Shown: positions 26,332 through 35,286, counted from the stretch's first letter. The stretch is 64,000 nucleotides of DNA from Rhizobium esperanzae (GCF_014197615.1 NZ_JACIFY010000003.1:1-64000); one strand, 5' to 3'. Numbers and translations: made by a program. Notes: generated by a model not told the origin, from the sequence alone.

Positions 26332-27441
26332 TTAGATCACGAATTCCTCGTCGTAGGTCTGTGGTTCGGGAACGACCGCAACCTCCACCGGAATGATCCA
26401 ATTGGCGGCGTAGCTCTCGCAATCGGAACGCTGGAGGTCGGGCTGCACGCGCCCCGCCGCATCGATCGCGCGACATCGCAGTGTGTATTGCCCCACTTCT
26501 TCAGGGGTCCAGATGTACTCCCACAAACGCCATGCAAAGGGACGTTCTGTTTCGAGGAGCCTTGCCTCGTGCCAGCCCCTGCCATCTCCGGTGCAGACCT
26601 GCACCTGCCGGATAGCAGCCTCTCCGCTCCAGGCGGCACCGAAAATCCGGTTCGGCTGGCCGGCGATGAGACGCGCCCCCTGTACGGGACGCGCGATCTG
26701 CGCTTTGACCTCCATCTCCGCAAGGGGGACCAGCCTGGGTTCCCCGAGGCTGCGCTCCCAACGGAAATAATCGCGCGCCTGCCAGTAGCCAAGGAACGGT
26801 TGCTCCACAACCGTGATATCAGTGATCCACTTGACCCAAGCCATGCCGAACCAGCCGCCCACGACCGCGCGTAGCGGATAGCCGTGCTCGCGCGTCAACG
26901 GCTCCTCGTTCATCGAATAGGCAAGGATCGTGCTGTCGGCGATGGCCTTCTCAAGCGGCAAACTGCGCGCAAACGCGATGGGGCCGGGAGAGGCCGTTTT
27001 CTTGTTCGCGTCGACGACGCCGCTGTCGGCGCCTGTGAGCAGAACCTCACATGCGGTTTGCTTGACGCCCGCCATCTCCAAAATCTCGCGCAGAAGAACA
27101 CCTGTCCAGGCGGCATTGCCGACGGCTCCGTTCTGCCACTGCAACCCCTCCCTCGGCGGCTCATAGTAGACGCGCCCGTTCCCTGCGCATTCGACGACGG
27201 CGGTGAGAGTCGTGCGACGCATCGTCTTGATGCTGTCGAGGTCAAGTTCGATCGGCCGCTCCACCGCCCCGCCAACGCGCAATCTCCAGTCTCGCGCATC
27301 GAGGTCCGGTGACGGAAAATGGTTTCGCACGAAGAACTGCTCGGTTGGGATCAGCCAATCGGCGAGCGACGCAAACGGAAATTCGATGTTCGGTGGGGAT
27401 TTCTGTCGAACTATTAGACTGGGTTGCTGTGGTGTCGGCAT
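26332..27441 (-). CDS. Sulfite-oxidase-family molybdopterin oxidoreductase
   Basis: A 369-residue protein with the sulfite oxidase Mo-cofactor domain. FVRNHFPSPDLD and the ligand Cys85 in AVVECAGNGR are followed by GAVGNAAWTGVLLREILE, GADSGV and HGYPLRAVVGGWFGMAWVKWI, then the Mo-co dimerisation domain after ~residue 250 (YTLRCRAIDAAGRVQ). The frame opens 90 codons earlier, but that stretch is Arg-rich and lacks family similarity; the ATG at 27441 behind GGGGAGACGAGG is preferred. No signal peptide or heme domain is present, so its electron acceptor is unknown. Plant-type or nitrate-reductase-like members are alternatives. Confidence 0.85.
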   Translation of the reverse strand: MPTPQQPSLIVRQKSPPNIEFPFASLADWLIPTEQFFVRNHFPSPDLDARDWRLRVGGAVERPIELDLDSIKTMRRTTLTAVVECAGNGRVYYEPPREGLQWQNGAVGNAAWTGVLLREILEMAGVKQTACEVLLTGADSGVVDANKKTASPGPIAFARSLPLEKAIADSTILAYSMNEEPLTREHGYPLRAVVGGWFGMAWVKWITDITVVEQPFLGYWQARDYFRWERSLGEPRLVPLAEMEVKAQIARPVQGARLIAGQPNRIFGAAWSGEAAIRQVQVCTGDGRGWHEARLLETERPFAWRLWEYIWTPEEVGQYTLRCRAIDAAGRVQPDLQRSDCESYAANWIIPVEVAVVPEPQTYDEEFVI

Positions 27442-27676
27442 CGTCCTCGTCTCCCCTTCAAGCACAACGTCGGCTCTCCGTCGCGCGAATTCCGGTTCGA
27501 TCACGCCGCCCGTCGCAGTGCGACTTTCGCGCTCCGTCTTCGGCCGCATTCTAGCACATATCGCACGTTCCTGGATCGACCTCGGAATGGCAGCAAAGGG
27601 TCGGCTCGAAACCTCGATCCGGATCGTTGAATGTCTGCTATCGCTTTTGCCATGCCAGAAGCGGCCCGGTCGCTCC

Positions 27677-27700
27677 CGGCCCCATATCAGCCATTGCCGA
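27677..27700. repeat. 24-bp direct repeat flanking the decayed region, left copy
   Basis: The sequence CGGCCCCAT-TCAGCCAT-GCCGA matches 29173-29196 at 22 of 24 positions. Sequence just upstream of both copies (CAGAA-GC ... C-CCC) is also loosely alike. Confidence 0.55.
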
Positions 27701-27818
27701 TTACGGCGCAATGATTGCTAAAAGGCGCGAAGCTGCCGAACGCGGACGTTGTGCGCGTCGCGGAATTTCCTGTTATGCCAGCCGACGACGCAAAGGATCA
27801 TTTTGGAGGAGAGGGCGA

Positions 27819-27932
27819 GTGGCCGAAATTCCAATTCGTTGTTTTGCCGTATCGGTCGTCGTTATCCGCGAGAGAATGGCCGGATATGAGGTGCTGCTTT
27901 TACGCCGGAATCACACGTTGATTGGTGGCTAA
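27819..27932 (+). pseudogene. N-terminal fragment of a Nudix-like hydrolase
   Basis: A strong GGAGGAGAGGG ribosome binding site precedes a GTG and 37 codons reading IPIRCFAVSVVVIRERMAGYEVLLLRR, typical of the first strands of a Nudix hydrolase (VLLLRR-TLxGG). The frame stops at TAA immediately after LIGG, where Nudix proteins continue EWC and later reach the Nudix box. The gene is therefore cut before its catalytic motif, and a different coding sequence begins at the same point in another frame. Confidence 0.65.
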
Positions 27933-28996
27933 ATCTCCGGGACGCGGATCTTGCAGAAAGATTGCTGGACGAGGCAGTTTCGGACGATGTGTTGGGGCCG
28001 CTTTTGCCACATCTCCAGGCAGCCATCGGATTGGATCCACGGGGTATCGACCGGCTCCATCGCGCGCTGGATCTTGGCAGCGCGCCAAACGATGCCTACC
28101 TCAGTCTGGCGGTCGGCCGTATCACCGACAAGGTTCCGGGCGCCCAATTGAAGGATCTTGTGCTTCGAATTGGGGAGCGGCAAGGTGGGCTATCGGTTGC
28201 GATCGATATCCTTGCCATGCGTCTGCATGGCCTGCGTGCTGATAAAGACTCGATTCCCGTCGAGATCCGCGAGGCTGGGCGAGCACTTATCGACGCGTTC
28301 GAATTTCCGACCCGCAGCGGCAGCTACCATCGAGACGACTATGAGCTAGCCAAGATCATACGGCACAGCTTGGAAGGCGCGAAAGGCCGATCAGTCGCGA
28401 GGCGCCTGATCCGCAAACTCATAAGCGCGCTAAACAAATATGCAATTAGCGCTCACGACTTCGGCAACGTCATACGCAGCCTATTTCAGGTCCAGCCGCT
28501 CCTATCGCTGGACGAACTGTTCCCGAAACGGGCCAAGTCGCATTCTAAGGCCTTGAAGATGTTGGAGAGCTTAGAGCGCTTTGAAAAGCGACCGCTTGAC
28601 GTTGTATCGGAAGAGACCCTTTTCGAGTGGCTGGCCATCGATCCAGCGAGCCGTTTTCCGTTGGCCGCGGCGACCGTCAAGCTCTATGAAAAGAAAATCG
28701 ACGATGAACATCCGACCAAATGGGCGCCGCTCGCGATTCGGGTTCTCCGAGAGGCCCCCGACCAGAAGGCAGTTCTTAATGTGTTTGTTTCGCGCCTGTA
28801 CCCCAAATCCTGGAGTGGTTCCTACGCGAGCACTCTAGAAGGTCGTCTAAAAATTCTTAGGAACCTACCTGTTGGTGATGAAGACTTGTTGCGAGACGCT
28901 CTCAACGCAGCCATCGAACGGCTTGAAAATCAAATCAGGAAGGAGCGGAACGACGAGGCACTCGAAAGCCGTAAGCAAGACAACCGGTTTGAGTGA
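27926..28996 (+). pseudogene. C-terminal fragment of a large protein, possibly defence-associated
   Basis: About 355 codons of helical, repeat-like sequence in one frame, without a credible ribosome binding site; the coding sense starts abruptly (WWLNLRDADLAERLL) at the truncated Nudix gene. The end, FVSRLYPKSWSGSYASTLEGRL ... IRKERNDEALESRKQDNRFE, resembles the C-termini of large STAND/SIR2-type proteins found in defence islands; this is pattern memory, not a search result. No NTPase motif remains. GC is lower than in the neighbours. It could still be expressed from a TTG at 27962. Confidence 0.5.
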
Positions 28997-29439
28997 GAAG
29001 TGCAATTTGCTCTGCTGAATGTCGTCGTCGACTTGGAACACGCGCTGGAGCTCTGGGTAGCGTAAGGAATTATAGTGATACTAGCCCCACTACAGCGCCG
29101 CTCCAAGTCAACTACTTTCGTTCCTCGGTGTCTGCTTCTCTGCATAAACGCAGAAAGCTGACTGTCCCCTTTCGGCCCCATGTCAGCCATCGCCGAATTA
29201 GGGTCTCGTTCGCAGAGGCCGTGGAGATGGTGCCGTTCGCCGGGCAGCGTCATGTTTTAAGACATGTCGAGGCGGAATTCGTGCATCGGGAGCCCGTTGG
29301 GCATCTTCTCATTCATGAGATGTCGCGGAAAATGTAAGTCGCTTCGAAGCGTGTGACCGCTTCGGCTGGGGCGGTCATCAGGCTTCTCTGTGGCAAGCGG
29401 GTCTTGAACCGGAGCCGCCGGGAAAAGCGAAAGCGGTTT
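28997..29439. other. Gene-free stretch with remnant repeat
   Basis: No gene was recognised. It contains the right copy of the 24-bp direct repeat (29173-29196). Short frames here have no family features. Confidence 0.45.
29173..29196. repeat. 24-bp direct repeat flanking the decayed region, right copy
   Basis: 22 of 24 bases match 27677-27700. The two copies bracket the Nudix fragment and the large-protein fragment. Confidence 0.55.
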
Positions 29440-29925
29440 TCAGTTTCTCTTATAGATCCGCTTCAGCGCCGCCAGCAGCGCGTCCATCTCATCGGGTGAA
29501 AACAGGTCGATGAAACGCTGTTCGTGCGTGTCGATCAGCTTGCGCGCCTGTGCGAGTATCGCGCGTCCGGCCTCGGTCAGATGCAGTTCCTGGCGGCGGC
29601 GGTCGGCCTGGGAAGGGCGGCGCTCGATCAGGTCGCGGGCCGTCAGCCGGTTGACGAGGGCCATCATGGTGGCGCGGTCGGTGCCGAGCGTGTTGGCAAG
29701 GTCGATCTGCGATGCGCCGGTGTTGACCGCAAGCAGCTCCATGACCGCGAGCTGCTTCTGCGTCAGCGCCAGCTGCTCCATGGTTTCGGCGAAGTCGCGA
29801 TAGATCGCGACATGCGCCATGCGCAGATGAAAGCCCAGGAGATCGCCGAGCCGGCCGACGTCGAGCGGCGGTGTTGCGGACGCTTCCTCACCCTCGACAT
29901 CGTCCTGCGGTGCTTTCGTGGTCAT
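29440..29925 (-). CDS. MarR-family regulator of hydroxycinnamate catabolism
   Basis: A 161-residue MarR protein: LGFHLRMAHVAIYRDFAETMEQL as dimerisation helix, LTQKQLAVMELLAVNTGASQIDLANTLGTDRATMMALVNRL as helix-turn-helix, and DRRRQELHLTEAGRAIL as the wing with the conserved Asp-Arg. It is divergent from an operon for hydroxycinnamoyl-CoA formation and cleavage, the position held by CouR/FerR-type repressors that are released by hydroxycinnamoyl-CoA thioesters. The role is inferred from that context. Confidence 0.88.
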   Translation of the reverse strand: MTTKAPQDDVEGEEASATPPLDVGRLGDLLGFHLRMAHVAIYRDFAETMEQLALTQKQLAVMELLAVNTGASQIDLANTLGTDRATMMALVNRLTARDLIERRPSQADRRRQELHLTEAGRAILAQARKLIDTHEQRFIDLFSPDEMDALLAALKRIYKRN

Positions 29926-30064
29926 TGTTCGTCTCGCCTGGTTCAGGCGCCATAACCATCAAAATCAGCGGGTTAGTCAATATCTGCGGCCGCAATTTCT
30001 GCCGCGCCCGCCCGAATGCGCGGATTGCCGCAAACGGCTCTTGCATCTCCGGGAAAAGATATTA

Positions 30065-30079
30065 GTATGTGTTACATAC
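30065..30079. promoter_or_regulatory. Candidate MarR operator in the divergent promoter
   Basis: GTATGTGTTACATAC is a perfect inverted repeat with 6-bp arms and a 3-base centre, 45 bp before the ATG of the ligase gene and between it and the marR-type gene. Its length and symmetry suit a MarR dimer. Confidence 0.6.
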
Positions 30080-30123
30080 AAATTTGGTGCCTGCTGTGGG
30101 AGCGGTAGGCATGGGAGGAAATC

Positions 30124-31707
30124 ATGGCGCATTCCTTTTCCGGGGTGGCTTCGCAGGCGGATTGCGGACTGGTGACGGATGATCCGATCCTCTACCGCGC
30201 TCGCGTGGCGGGGGATCGGCAGGCTCTGTTCGAGATCGCTACCGGCCGGCAGCTCACCTATGCCGAACTCGATGCACGGATAGCCCGCTGCGCCGGTTTT
30301 TTAAGCGGTGTGCTCGACGCGCGGCGGGATGGGGCGCGGGTCGCCATGCTGGCGCGCAACGCGATGGATTCGATCGTGCTGGCCTTTGCCTGCCAGCGTG
30401 CCGGCGCCATTTACGTGCCGCTCAACTGGCGCCTCAATGCCGCCGAGCTTCGGCCGATCCTTGCCGATTGCACGCCGGCGCTCCTGGTCCACGACGAGGA
30501 GTTTTCGGCTGTCGTGGCGAGCCTTGCGAACGCCGATGCCGCGATGACGGTGATTTCGACGGCCGATGGTCCGGCCGGGCTCGCGGGGCGGATCGAGGCG
30601 AGCCTTCCTGTCGGACCGGCGCCCGCCGATGCCGATGGAGCCTGCGTCCTTCTCTACACCTCGGGCACGACAGGGCAGCCGAAGGGCGTCGTCATCACCC
30701 GCCGCAATGCTTTTTTTGCCGGCGTCAATTTTTCCTTCGTCGGCGAGATCGGGCCTCAAACCGTCGCTTTGTGCGACTTGCCGTTCTTCCACACGATCGG
30801 GCTGATCGCGGTTGCGCGCACCACATTGATGCTGGGCGGCACGCTTGTGATATCCGACCGCTTCAGCCCGGCGCGCACACTGGCAGCCCTTGCCGACCGG
30901 CAGCACGCCATCACCCATTATTTCGCCGTGCCGCAGATCGCGCTCGCCTTGCGTGCCGATGACGCCTATAGCGCCGCAGCACTTTCCGGCCTGTATGCGC
31001 TCTTCGTCGGCGGCGCGCCGCTGACGCAGGCGCTGATCGAAAGCTACCTCGAAGACGGCGTCGCGCTGGTCAATGGTTACGGCATGAGCGAGGCGGGAAC
31101 GGTGCTGCATGTGCCGATCGACCGGCGCGCGGTGCAGGACAATCCCGGCAGCGTCGGTCTGCCGGCGCCGCTGCTCGACATTCGCATTGTCGGCGAGGAC
31201 GGCCACGACGTTGGCGATGGCGAGATCGGAGAACTCTGGCTGCGCGGGCCGGCGGTGACGCCGGGCTACTGGAACAAGCCGCTGGAAAGCGCTGCCGCCT
31301 TCACCGACGGCTGGTACCGCACCGGCGATCTCGGCCAGCGCGACGCCAACGGCTTCTATCGCATCGTCGACCGGCTGAAGGACATGTATATCAGCGGCGG
31401 CGAGAATGTTTACCCGGCCGAAGTCGAAGCCGTGCTGGTGAGCCATCCCGATATTCTCGATGTCGCCGTTGTCGGCATTCCCGACACCAGGTGGGGCGAA
31501 TGCGGCGTCGCCTATGTCGTGCTGCGGCCGGGTTCTGCGGCAACAACCGAGGCGATCGCTGGCCATTGCGCGGAACGGCTCGCCGCCTTCAAGCGCCCGC
31601 AGCGCATCCTCTTCGTCGAGACCATTCCCCGCACCGCCTCCGGCAAGGTGCAGAAACACGTTCTGCGCCAGCAGCATCGCGACGAAACCCTTCAACGACA
31701 GGCCTGA
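30124..31707 (+). CDS. Hydroxycinnamate (feruloyl)-CoA ligase, AMP-binding family
   Basis: A 527-residue ANL-superfamily acyl-CoA synthetase. The phosphate loop VLLYTSGTTGQPKGV is near residue 180, the substrate-pocket segment FFHTIGLIAVAR near 220, NGYGMSEAG near 320, the YRTGDLGQRDANGFYRIVDRLKDMYISGGENVYPAEVE hinge near 395-435, and the C-terminal catalytic Lys in PRTASGKVQKHVL. GGGAGGAAATC precedes the ATG. With the hydratase-lyase next door it should activate ferulate, p-coumarate or caffeate. General acyl-CoA synthetase is the fallback call. Confidence 0.88.
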   Translation: MAHSFSGVASQADCGLVTDDPILYRARVAGDRQALFEIATGRQLTYAELDARIARCAGFLSGVLDARRDGARVAMLARNAMDSIVLAFACQRAGAIYVPLNWRLNAAELRPILADCTPALLVHDEEFSAVVASLANADAAMTVISTADGPAGLAGRIEASLPVGPAPADADGACVLLYTSGTTGQPKGVVITRRNAFFAGVNFSFVGEIGPQTVALCDLPFFHTIGLIAVARTTLMLGGTLVISDRFSPARTLAALADRQHAITHYFAVPQIALALRADDAYSAAALSGLYALFVGGAPLTQALIESYLEDGVALVNGYGMSEAGTVLHVPIDRRAVQDNPGSVGLPAPLLDIRIVGEDGHDVGDGEIGELWLRGPAVTPGYWNKPLESAAAFTDGWYRTGDLGQRDANGFYRIVDRLKDMYISGGENVYPAEVEAVLVSHPDILDVAVVGIPDTRWGECGVAYVVLRPGSAATTEAIAGHCAERLAAFKRPQRILFVETIPRTASGKVQKHVLRQQHRDETLQRQA

Positions 31708-31752
31708 TGAAGCGGCCTCCGGCTTTCATGCCGAAACCAATGGAGTGACCTC

Positions 31753-32607
31753 ATGAGTGAAAACAACAAGACTGAAAACAATAGGACTGAAAACCAATCG
31801 CCGGTTCTGGTCGAATTCGACAATGGCATCGCTTTCGTGACCCTCAACCGTCCGGAAAAACGCAATGCGATGAACCCGGCGCTGAATGCCCGGATGCTCG
31901 AGGTGCTCGACGAGCTCGAAGGCGACGAGCGCTGCGGTGTGCTCGTCCTGCGCGGCGCCGGACAATCCTGGTCCGCCGGCATGGATCTCAAGGAGTATTT
32001 TCGCGACAATGACGGCAAGCCGCGCGATGCCACGCTGAAGGCGCGGCGCCAGTCCGGCACCTGGTGGAGCCGGCTGATGTATTTCGAAAAGCCGACGATC
32101 GCCATGGTCAACGGCTGGTGCTTCGGCGGCGCCTTCACGCCGCTGGTTTCCTGCGACCTTGCCATCGCCGCCGAGGAAGCGAATTTCGGCCTTTCCGAGA
32201 TCAACTGGGGCATTTTGCCGGGCGGCAACGTCACCCGCGCGGTCGCCGAAGTGATGCGCCATCGCGACGCCCTCTACTACATCATGACCGGCGAACTGTT
32301 CGGCGGGCGCAAGGCCGCGGAAATGGGGCTCGTCAACGAGGCCGTGCCGCTCGCCGAGCTCGAAACCCGGGTGCGCAAGATCTGCGCCAGCCTGCTCGAA
32401 AAGAACCCGGTGACGCTGAAGGCCGCCAAGGACACCTATAAGCGGGTGCGCAACCTGCCCTGGGATCTCGCCGACGATTACATCTACGCCAAGCTGGAGC
32501 AGATGCTGTTTCTCGACAAGACCAAGGGGCGCGACGAGGGGCTGAAGCAGTTCCTCGACGACAAGACCTACCAGCCGGGGCTCGGCGCCTACAATCGCAG
32601 CCGCTGA
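31753..32607 (+). CDS. p-Hydroxycinnamoyl-CoA hydratase/lyase
   Basis: A 284-residue crotonase-fold enzyme that hydrates feruloyl/coumaroyl-CoA and cleaves it to the aromatic aldehyde plus acetyl-CoA. VTLNRPEKRNAMNPAL, SAGMDLKEYF (oxyanion hole), NGWCFGGAFTPLVSCD and GLSEINWGILPGGNVTRAV with the catalytic Glu are diagnostic; YYIMTGELFGGRKAAEMGLVNEAVP and the Trp/Tyr-rich C-terminus (YKRVRNLPWDLADDYIYAK) are characteristic of the hydratase/lyase subfamily. Codons 2-16 are three tandem 15-bp units encoding SENNK, TENNR, TENQS. Confidence 0.93.
   Translation: MSENNKTENNRTENQSPVLVEFDNGIAFVTLNRPEKRNAMNPALNARMLEVLDELEGDERCGVLVLRGAGQSWSAGMDLKEYFRDNDGKPRDATLKARRQSGTWWSRLMYFEKPTIAMVNGWCFGGAFTPLVSCDLAIAAEEANFGLSEINWGILPGGNVTRAVAEVMRHRDALYYIMTGELFGGRKAAEMGLVNEAVPLAELETRVRKICASLLEKNPVTLKAAKDTYKRVRNLPWDLADDYIYAKLEQMLFLDKTKGRDEGLKQFLDDKTYQPGLGAYNRSR
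31756..31800 (+). repeat. Three tandem 15-bp units at the 5' end of the hydratase/lyase gene
   Basis: AGTGAAAACAACAAG, ACTGAAAACAATAGG and ACTGAAAACCAATCG follow directly after the ATG and keep the frame, so gain or loss of units would only change the disordered N-terminus. Confidence 0.8.
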
Positions 32608-32610
32608 GGA

Positions 32611-32635
32611 CACGAACCCGGCCCGCCGGGTCGTG
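32611..32635. terminator. Intercistronic hairpin
   Basis: CACG(A)ACCCGGC and GCCGGGTCGTG form an 11-bp stem with one bulge and a 2-base turn just after the hydratase/lyase stop. There is no T-run, so it is more likely an mRNA processing or stability hairpin than a full terminator. Confidence 0.45.
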
Positions 32636-32664
32636 AGCGGGCCGATCATCGGGAGGAGGATAGA

Positions 32665-33771
32665 ATGAAAATCCATGCCGCGGTGGCGCGTGCGCCGCAT
32701 ATGCCCTTTTCGCTGGAAAGGCTCGATCTGGAGGAACCGCGCGAGGGCGAGATCCTGGTTCGCGTCGTGGCGACCGGGGTGTGCCATACCGATAGCGTCA
32801 TGCGTGACCAGCACCTGCCGGTGCCGCAGCCGGTCGTGCTCGGTCATGAAGGTGCCGGCGTGGTCGAGCGTGTCGGGCCGGGCGTTGCCAGGGTGAAGCC
32901 TGGCGATCACGTGGTCATGACCTTCAATTCCTGCGGTCATTGCCCGAGCTGCAACGATCACGAGGAGACCTACTGCCACGAATTCTTCCCGCGCAATTTC
33001 TTCGGGTCGCGCGCCGACGGTTCGAGCGGGCTCTCCTGCGAGGGCGAGCGGGTTCACGGCAATATTTTCGGGCAATCCTCTTTCGCCAGCCACGCGCTCT
33101 GCCATGAGCGCAATATCGTGAAAGTGCCTGGAGATGCCGATCTCGCGCTGCTCGGGCCGCTCGCCTGCGGCATCCAGACCGGCGCCGGCGCGGTCATGAA
33201 TGCGCTGAAGGTCGAACCGGGAAAAGTGCTCGCGGTTTTCGGCATGGGCTCTGTCGGCCTCGCCGCCGTCATGGCCGCGCGGGTCGTCGGCGCTTCCAGG
33301 ATCATCGCCGTCGATGTCAACGAGACGCGGCTGGCGCTTGCCGCCGAACTCGGCGCGACCGATATCGTCGACGGCAAGGCGGGTGATGCGGTCGCCGCGA
33401 TCATGGCGATGACCGGCGCCGGCGTCGATTATGCGATCGATGCCTCCGGCGTGCCCGCCGTCATCGATCAATGTGTGCGGGTGCTGGCGCCGCGCGGCAC
33501 CTGCGGCATCGTCGGCGCTTCGCCGCACGGCGCGACGCTGACGCTCGATCTCACCCATCTCCTCTCCGGCGGACGCCGGGTGCGCGGCATCGTCGAGGGC
33601 GATTCCAATCCCGACGTGCTGATCCCGCTGCTGATCGACCTCCACAGGCAGGGCCGCTTCCCCTTCGACAGGCTCGTCACCTTCTATGATTTCGCCGACA
33701 TCAACCGGGCGATCGAGGACTCGGAAAGAGGCATCGTATTGAAACCGATCGTGCGCCAGCCGGCCGTCTGA
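32665..33771 (+). CDS. Zinc-dependent aryl/coniferyl alcohol dehydrogenase
   Basis: A 368-residue medium-chain dehydrogenase of class III/benzyl-alcohol type. GVCHTDSVMRDQ and LGHEGAGVVERVG hold the catalytic zinc site (Cys, His, Glu). CGHCPSCNDHEETYC gives the four structural-zinc Cys, and VFGMGSVGLAAVMAARVVGASRIIAVDVN is the NAD Rossmann loop with an acidic residue favouring NAD. GGGAGGAGG precedes the ATG. In this cluster it probably oxidises coniferyl or related alcohols to the aldehydes used by the next gene product. Confidence 0.85.
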   Translation: MKIHAAVARAPHMPFSLERLDLEEPREGEILVRVVATGVCHTDSVMRDQHLPVPQPVVLGHEGAGVVERVGPGVARVKPGDHVVMTFNSCGHCPSCNDHEETYCHEFFPRNFFGSRADGSSGLSCEGERVHGNIFGQSSFASHALCHERNIVKVPGDADLALLGPLACGIQTGAGAVMNALKVEPGKVLAVFGMGSVGLAAVMAARVVGASRIIAVDVNETRLALAAELGATDIVDGKAGDAVAAIMAMTGAGVDYAIDASGVPAVIDQCVRVLAPRGTCGIVGASPHGATLTLDLTHLLSGGRRVRGIVEGDSNPDVLIPLLIDLHRQGRFPFDRLVTFYDFADINRAIEDSERGIVLKPIVRQPAV

Positions 33772-33792
33772 CACCGTTCAAGGGAGGAAAGA

Positions 33793-35232
33793 ATGAACAC
33801 CATGACCCCGATCGCCGGCGATACCAGCCCCGATGCCATGAAGGCGCTGCTCGAGCGGCAGAGGGCTTCCTTCCTGAAGGACGGGCCGCCTGATATCGAG
33901 ACCCGCATCGATCGCATCGACCGCGTCATCGCCCTTCTCGTCGATCATAAGGATGCGATTGCCGCGGCTCTGTCGGAGGATTTCGGCAGCCGCAGCGTCG
34001 AGGCAAGCCTGTTGCTCGACGTCTTCACCTGCATCGGTTCGCTCAAATATGCCAAGGCCCATCTGGCCGAATGGCTGAAGCCGGAAGAACACGAGGCACT
34101 GTTTCCGGATGCGGTCGCCAAAGTTGTCTATCAGCCGAAAGGGGTCGTGGGGATCCTCAGTCCCTGGAATTTCCCCTATCAGCTCGCCCTTGCGCCGCTT
34201 GCCGGCATTCTCGCCGCCGGCAACCGCGCCATGATCAAACCGTCGGAGGTGACGCCGGCTTCATCAGCTTTGATGGCGAAACTCATCGGCGGCGCCTTCG
34301 ACGAAACGGAAATCTCAGTGGTGCAGGGCGGGCCGGCGACGGGCACGGCCTTCACATCGCTTGCCTTCGACCATCTGATTTTCACCGGCGGCACGGCGAT
34401 CGCCCATCATGTCATGCGGGCGGCGGCGGAAAACCTGACGCCGTTGACGCTGGAACTCGGCGGCAAGTCGCCCGTCATCGTCGGCCGCTCGGCCGATCTT
34501 GCGGACGCTGCGCGCCGCGTCATGACCGTCAAGACGCTGAATGCCGGCCAGATCTGCCTGGCGCCGGATCATGTCTATGTGCCCGAGGAAAGCGTCGAAG
34601 CCTTTGCCGAACATGCGGTGGCGGCGGTCGCCGCGATGTATCCGACGCTGAAGGAAAATCCTGATTACACGTCGATCGTCAACGGCCGCCATCATGCCCG
34701 CGTCCAGAGCCTGGTCGAAGACGCCAGGGCCAAGGGCGGCCGTATCGTCGAGATCAATCCGGCGGGGGAGAATTTCTCGCAGCAGCCGGCCCACCGCATG
34801 CCGCCGACCCTGATCCTCGATCCCACAGACGATATGCACGCGCTGCAGGAGGAAATCTTCGGGCCGGTGCTGCCGGTTCTTCCCTATCGCGATATTGCTG
34901 ACGTCATCGATCGCATCAATGCCCGGCCGCGCCCGCTCGCCCTCTATTATTTCAGCCGGGATCACGAAGAGGAGCGCCGCGTTCTCGACAATACGACCTC
35001 CGGCGGGGTGACGGTCAACGACTGCATGAGCCATGTCACGGCGGAAGGCCTGCCCTTCGGCGGTGTTGGCCATTCCGGCATGGGCGCCTATCACGGCAAG
35101 TTCGGTTTCCTCGCCTTCTCGCATCCGCGCGCCGTCTATCACCAGAGCAAGATGGTGGAAGCGGAACATATGATGCGTGCTCCGTTCGGCGAGGCGATGC
35201 GCGGCTTTCTGGCCGCGGCGATCTGCAAGTAG
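33793..35232 (+). CDS. Coniferyl aldehyde dehydrogenase
   Basis: A 479-residue aldehyde dehydrogenase of the coniferyl-aldehyde/fatty-aldehyde subgroup, without a separate N-terminal extension. The N-terminus (LLERQRASFLKDGPPDIETRIDRIDRVIALL) is typical. GILSPWNFPYQLAL supplies the Asn of the oxyanion site, LELGGKSPVIV the general-base Glu, and NAGQICLAPDHV the nucleophilic Cys. The C-terminus with VNDCMSHVTAEGLPFGGVGHSGMGAYHG fits too. It should convert coniferaldehyde to ferulate, feeding the CoA ligase; no vanillin dehydrogenase is seen in the window. Confidence 0.9.
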   Translation: MNTMTPIAGDTSPDAMKALLERQRASFLKDGPPDIETRIDRIDRVIALLVDHKDAIAAALSEDFGSRSVEASLLLDVFTCIGSLKYAKAHLAEWLKPEEHEALFPDAVAKVVYQPKGVVGILSPWNFPYQLALAPLAGILAAGNRAMIKPSEVTPASSALMAKLIGGAFDETEISVVQGGPATGTAFTSLAFDHLIFTGGTAIAHHVMRAAAENLTPLTLELGGKSPVIVGRSADLADAARRVMTVKTLNAGQICLAPDHVYVPEESVEAFAEHAVAAVAAMYPTLKENPDYTSIVNGRHHARVQSLVEDARAKGGRIVEINPAGENFSQQPAHRMPPTLILDPTDDMHALQEEIFGPVLPVLPYRDIADVIDRINARPRPLALYYFSRDHEEERRVLDNTTSGGVTVNDCMSHVTAEGLPFGGVGHSGMGAYHGKFGFLAFSHPRAVYHQSKMVEAEHMMRAPFGEAMRGFLAAAICK

Positions 35233-35248
35233 AGCCGACATCGCCGGA

Positions 35249-35277
35249 GCCGGGCGTGAGATTTTGTTACGCCCGGC
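35249..35277. terminator. Bidirectional terminator hairpin
   Basis: GCCGGGCGT and ACGCCCGGC form a 9-bp stem around an 11-base loop between two convergent genes, the aldehyde dehydrogenase and the methyltransferase. Confidence 0.65.
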
Positions 35278-35286
35278 CGTTGAGGC

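Noticed and set aside
31726..33774. Open frame of 682 codons on the minus strand
   Set aside because: It spans the antisense of two well-supported enzymes and their spacer; the His/Asp/Gly-rich composition is typical of antisense frames.
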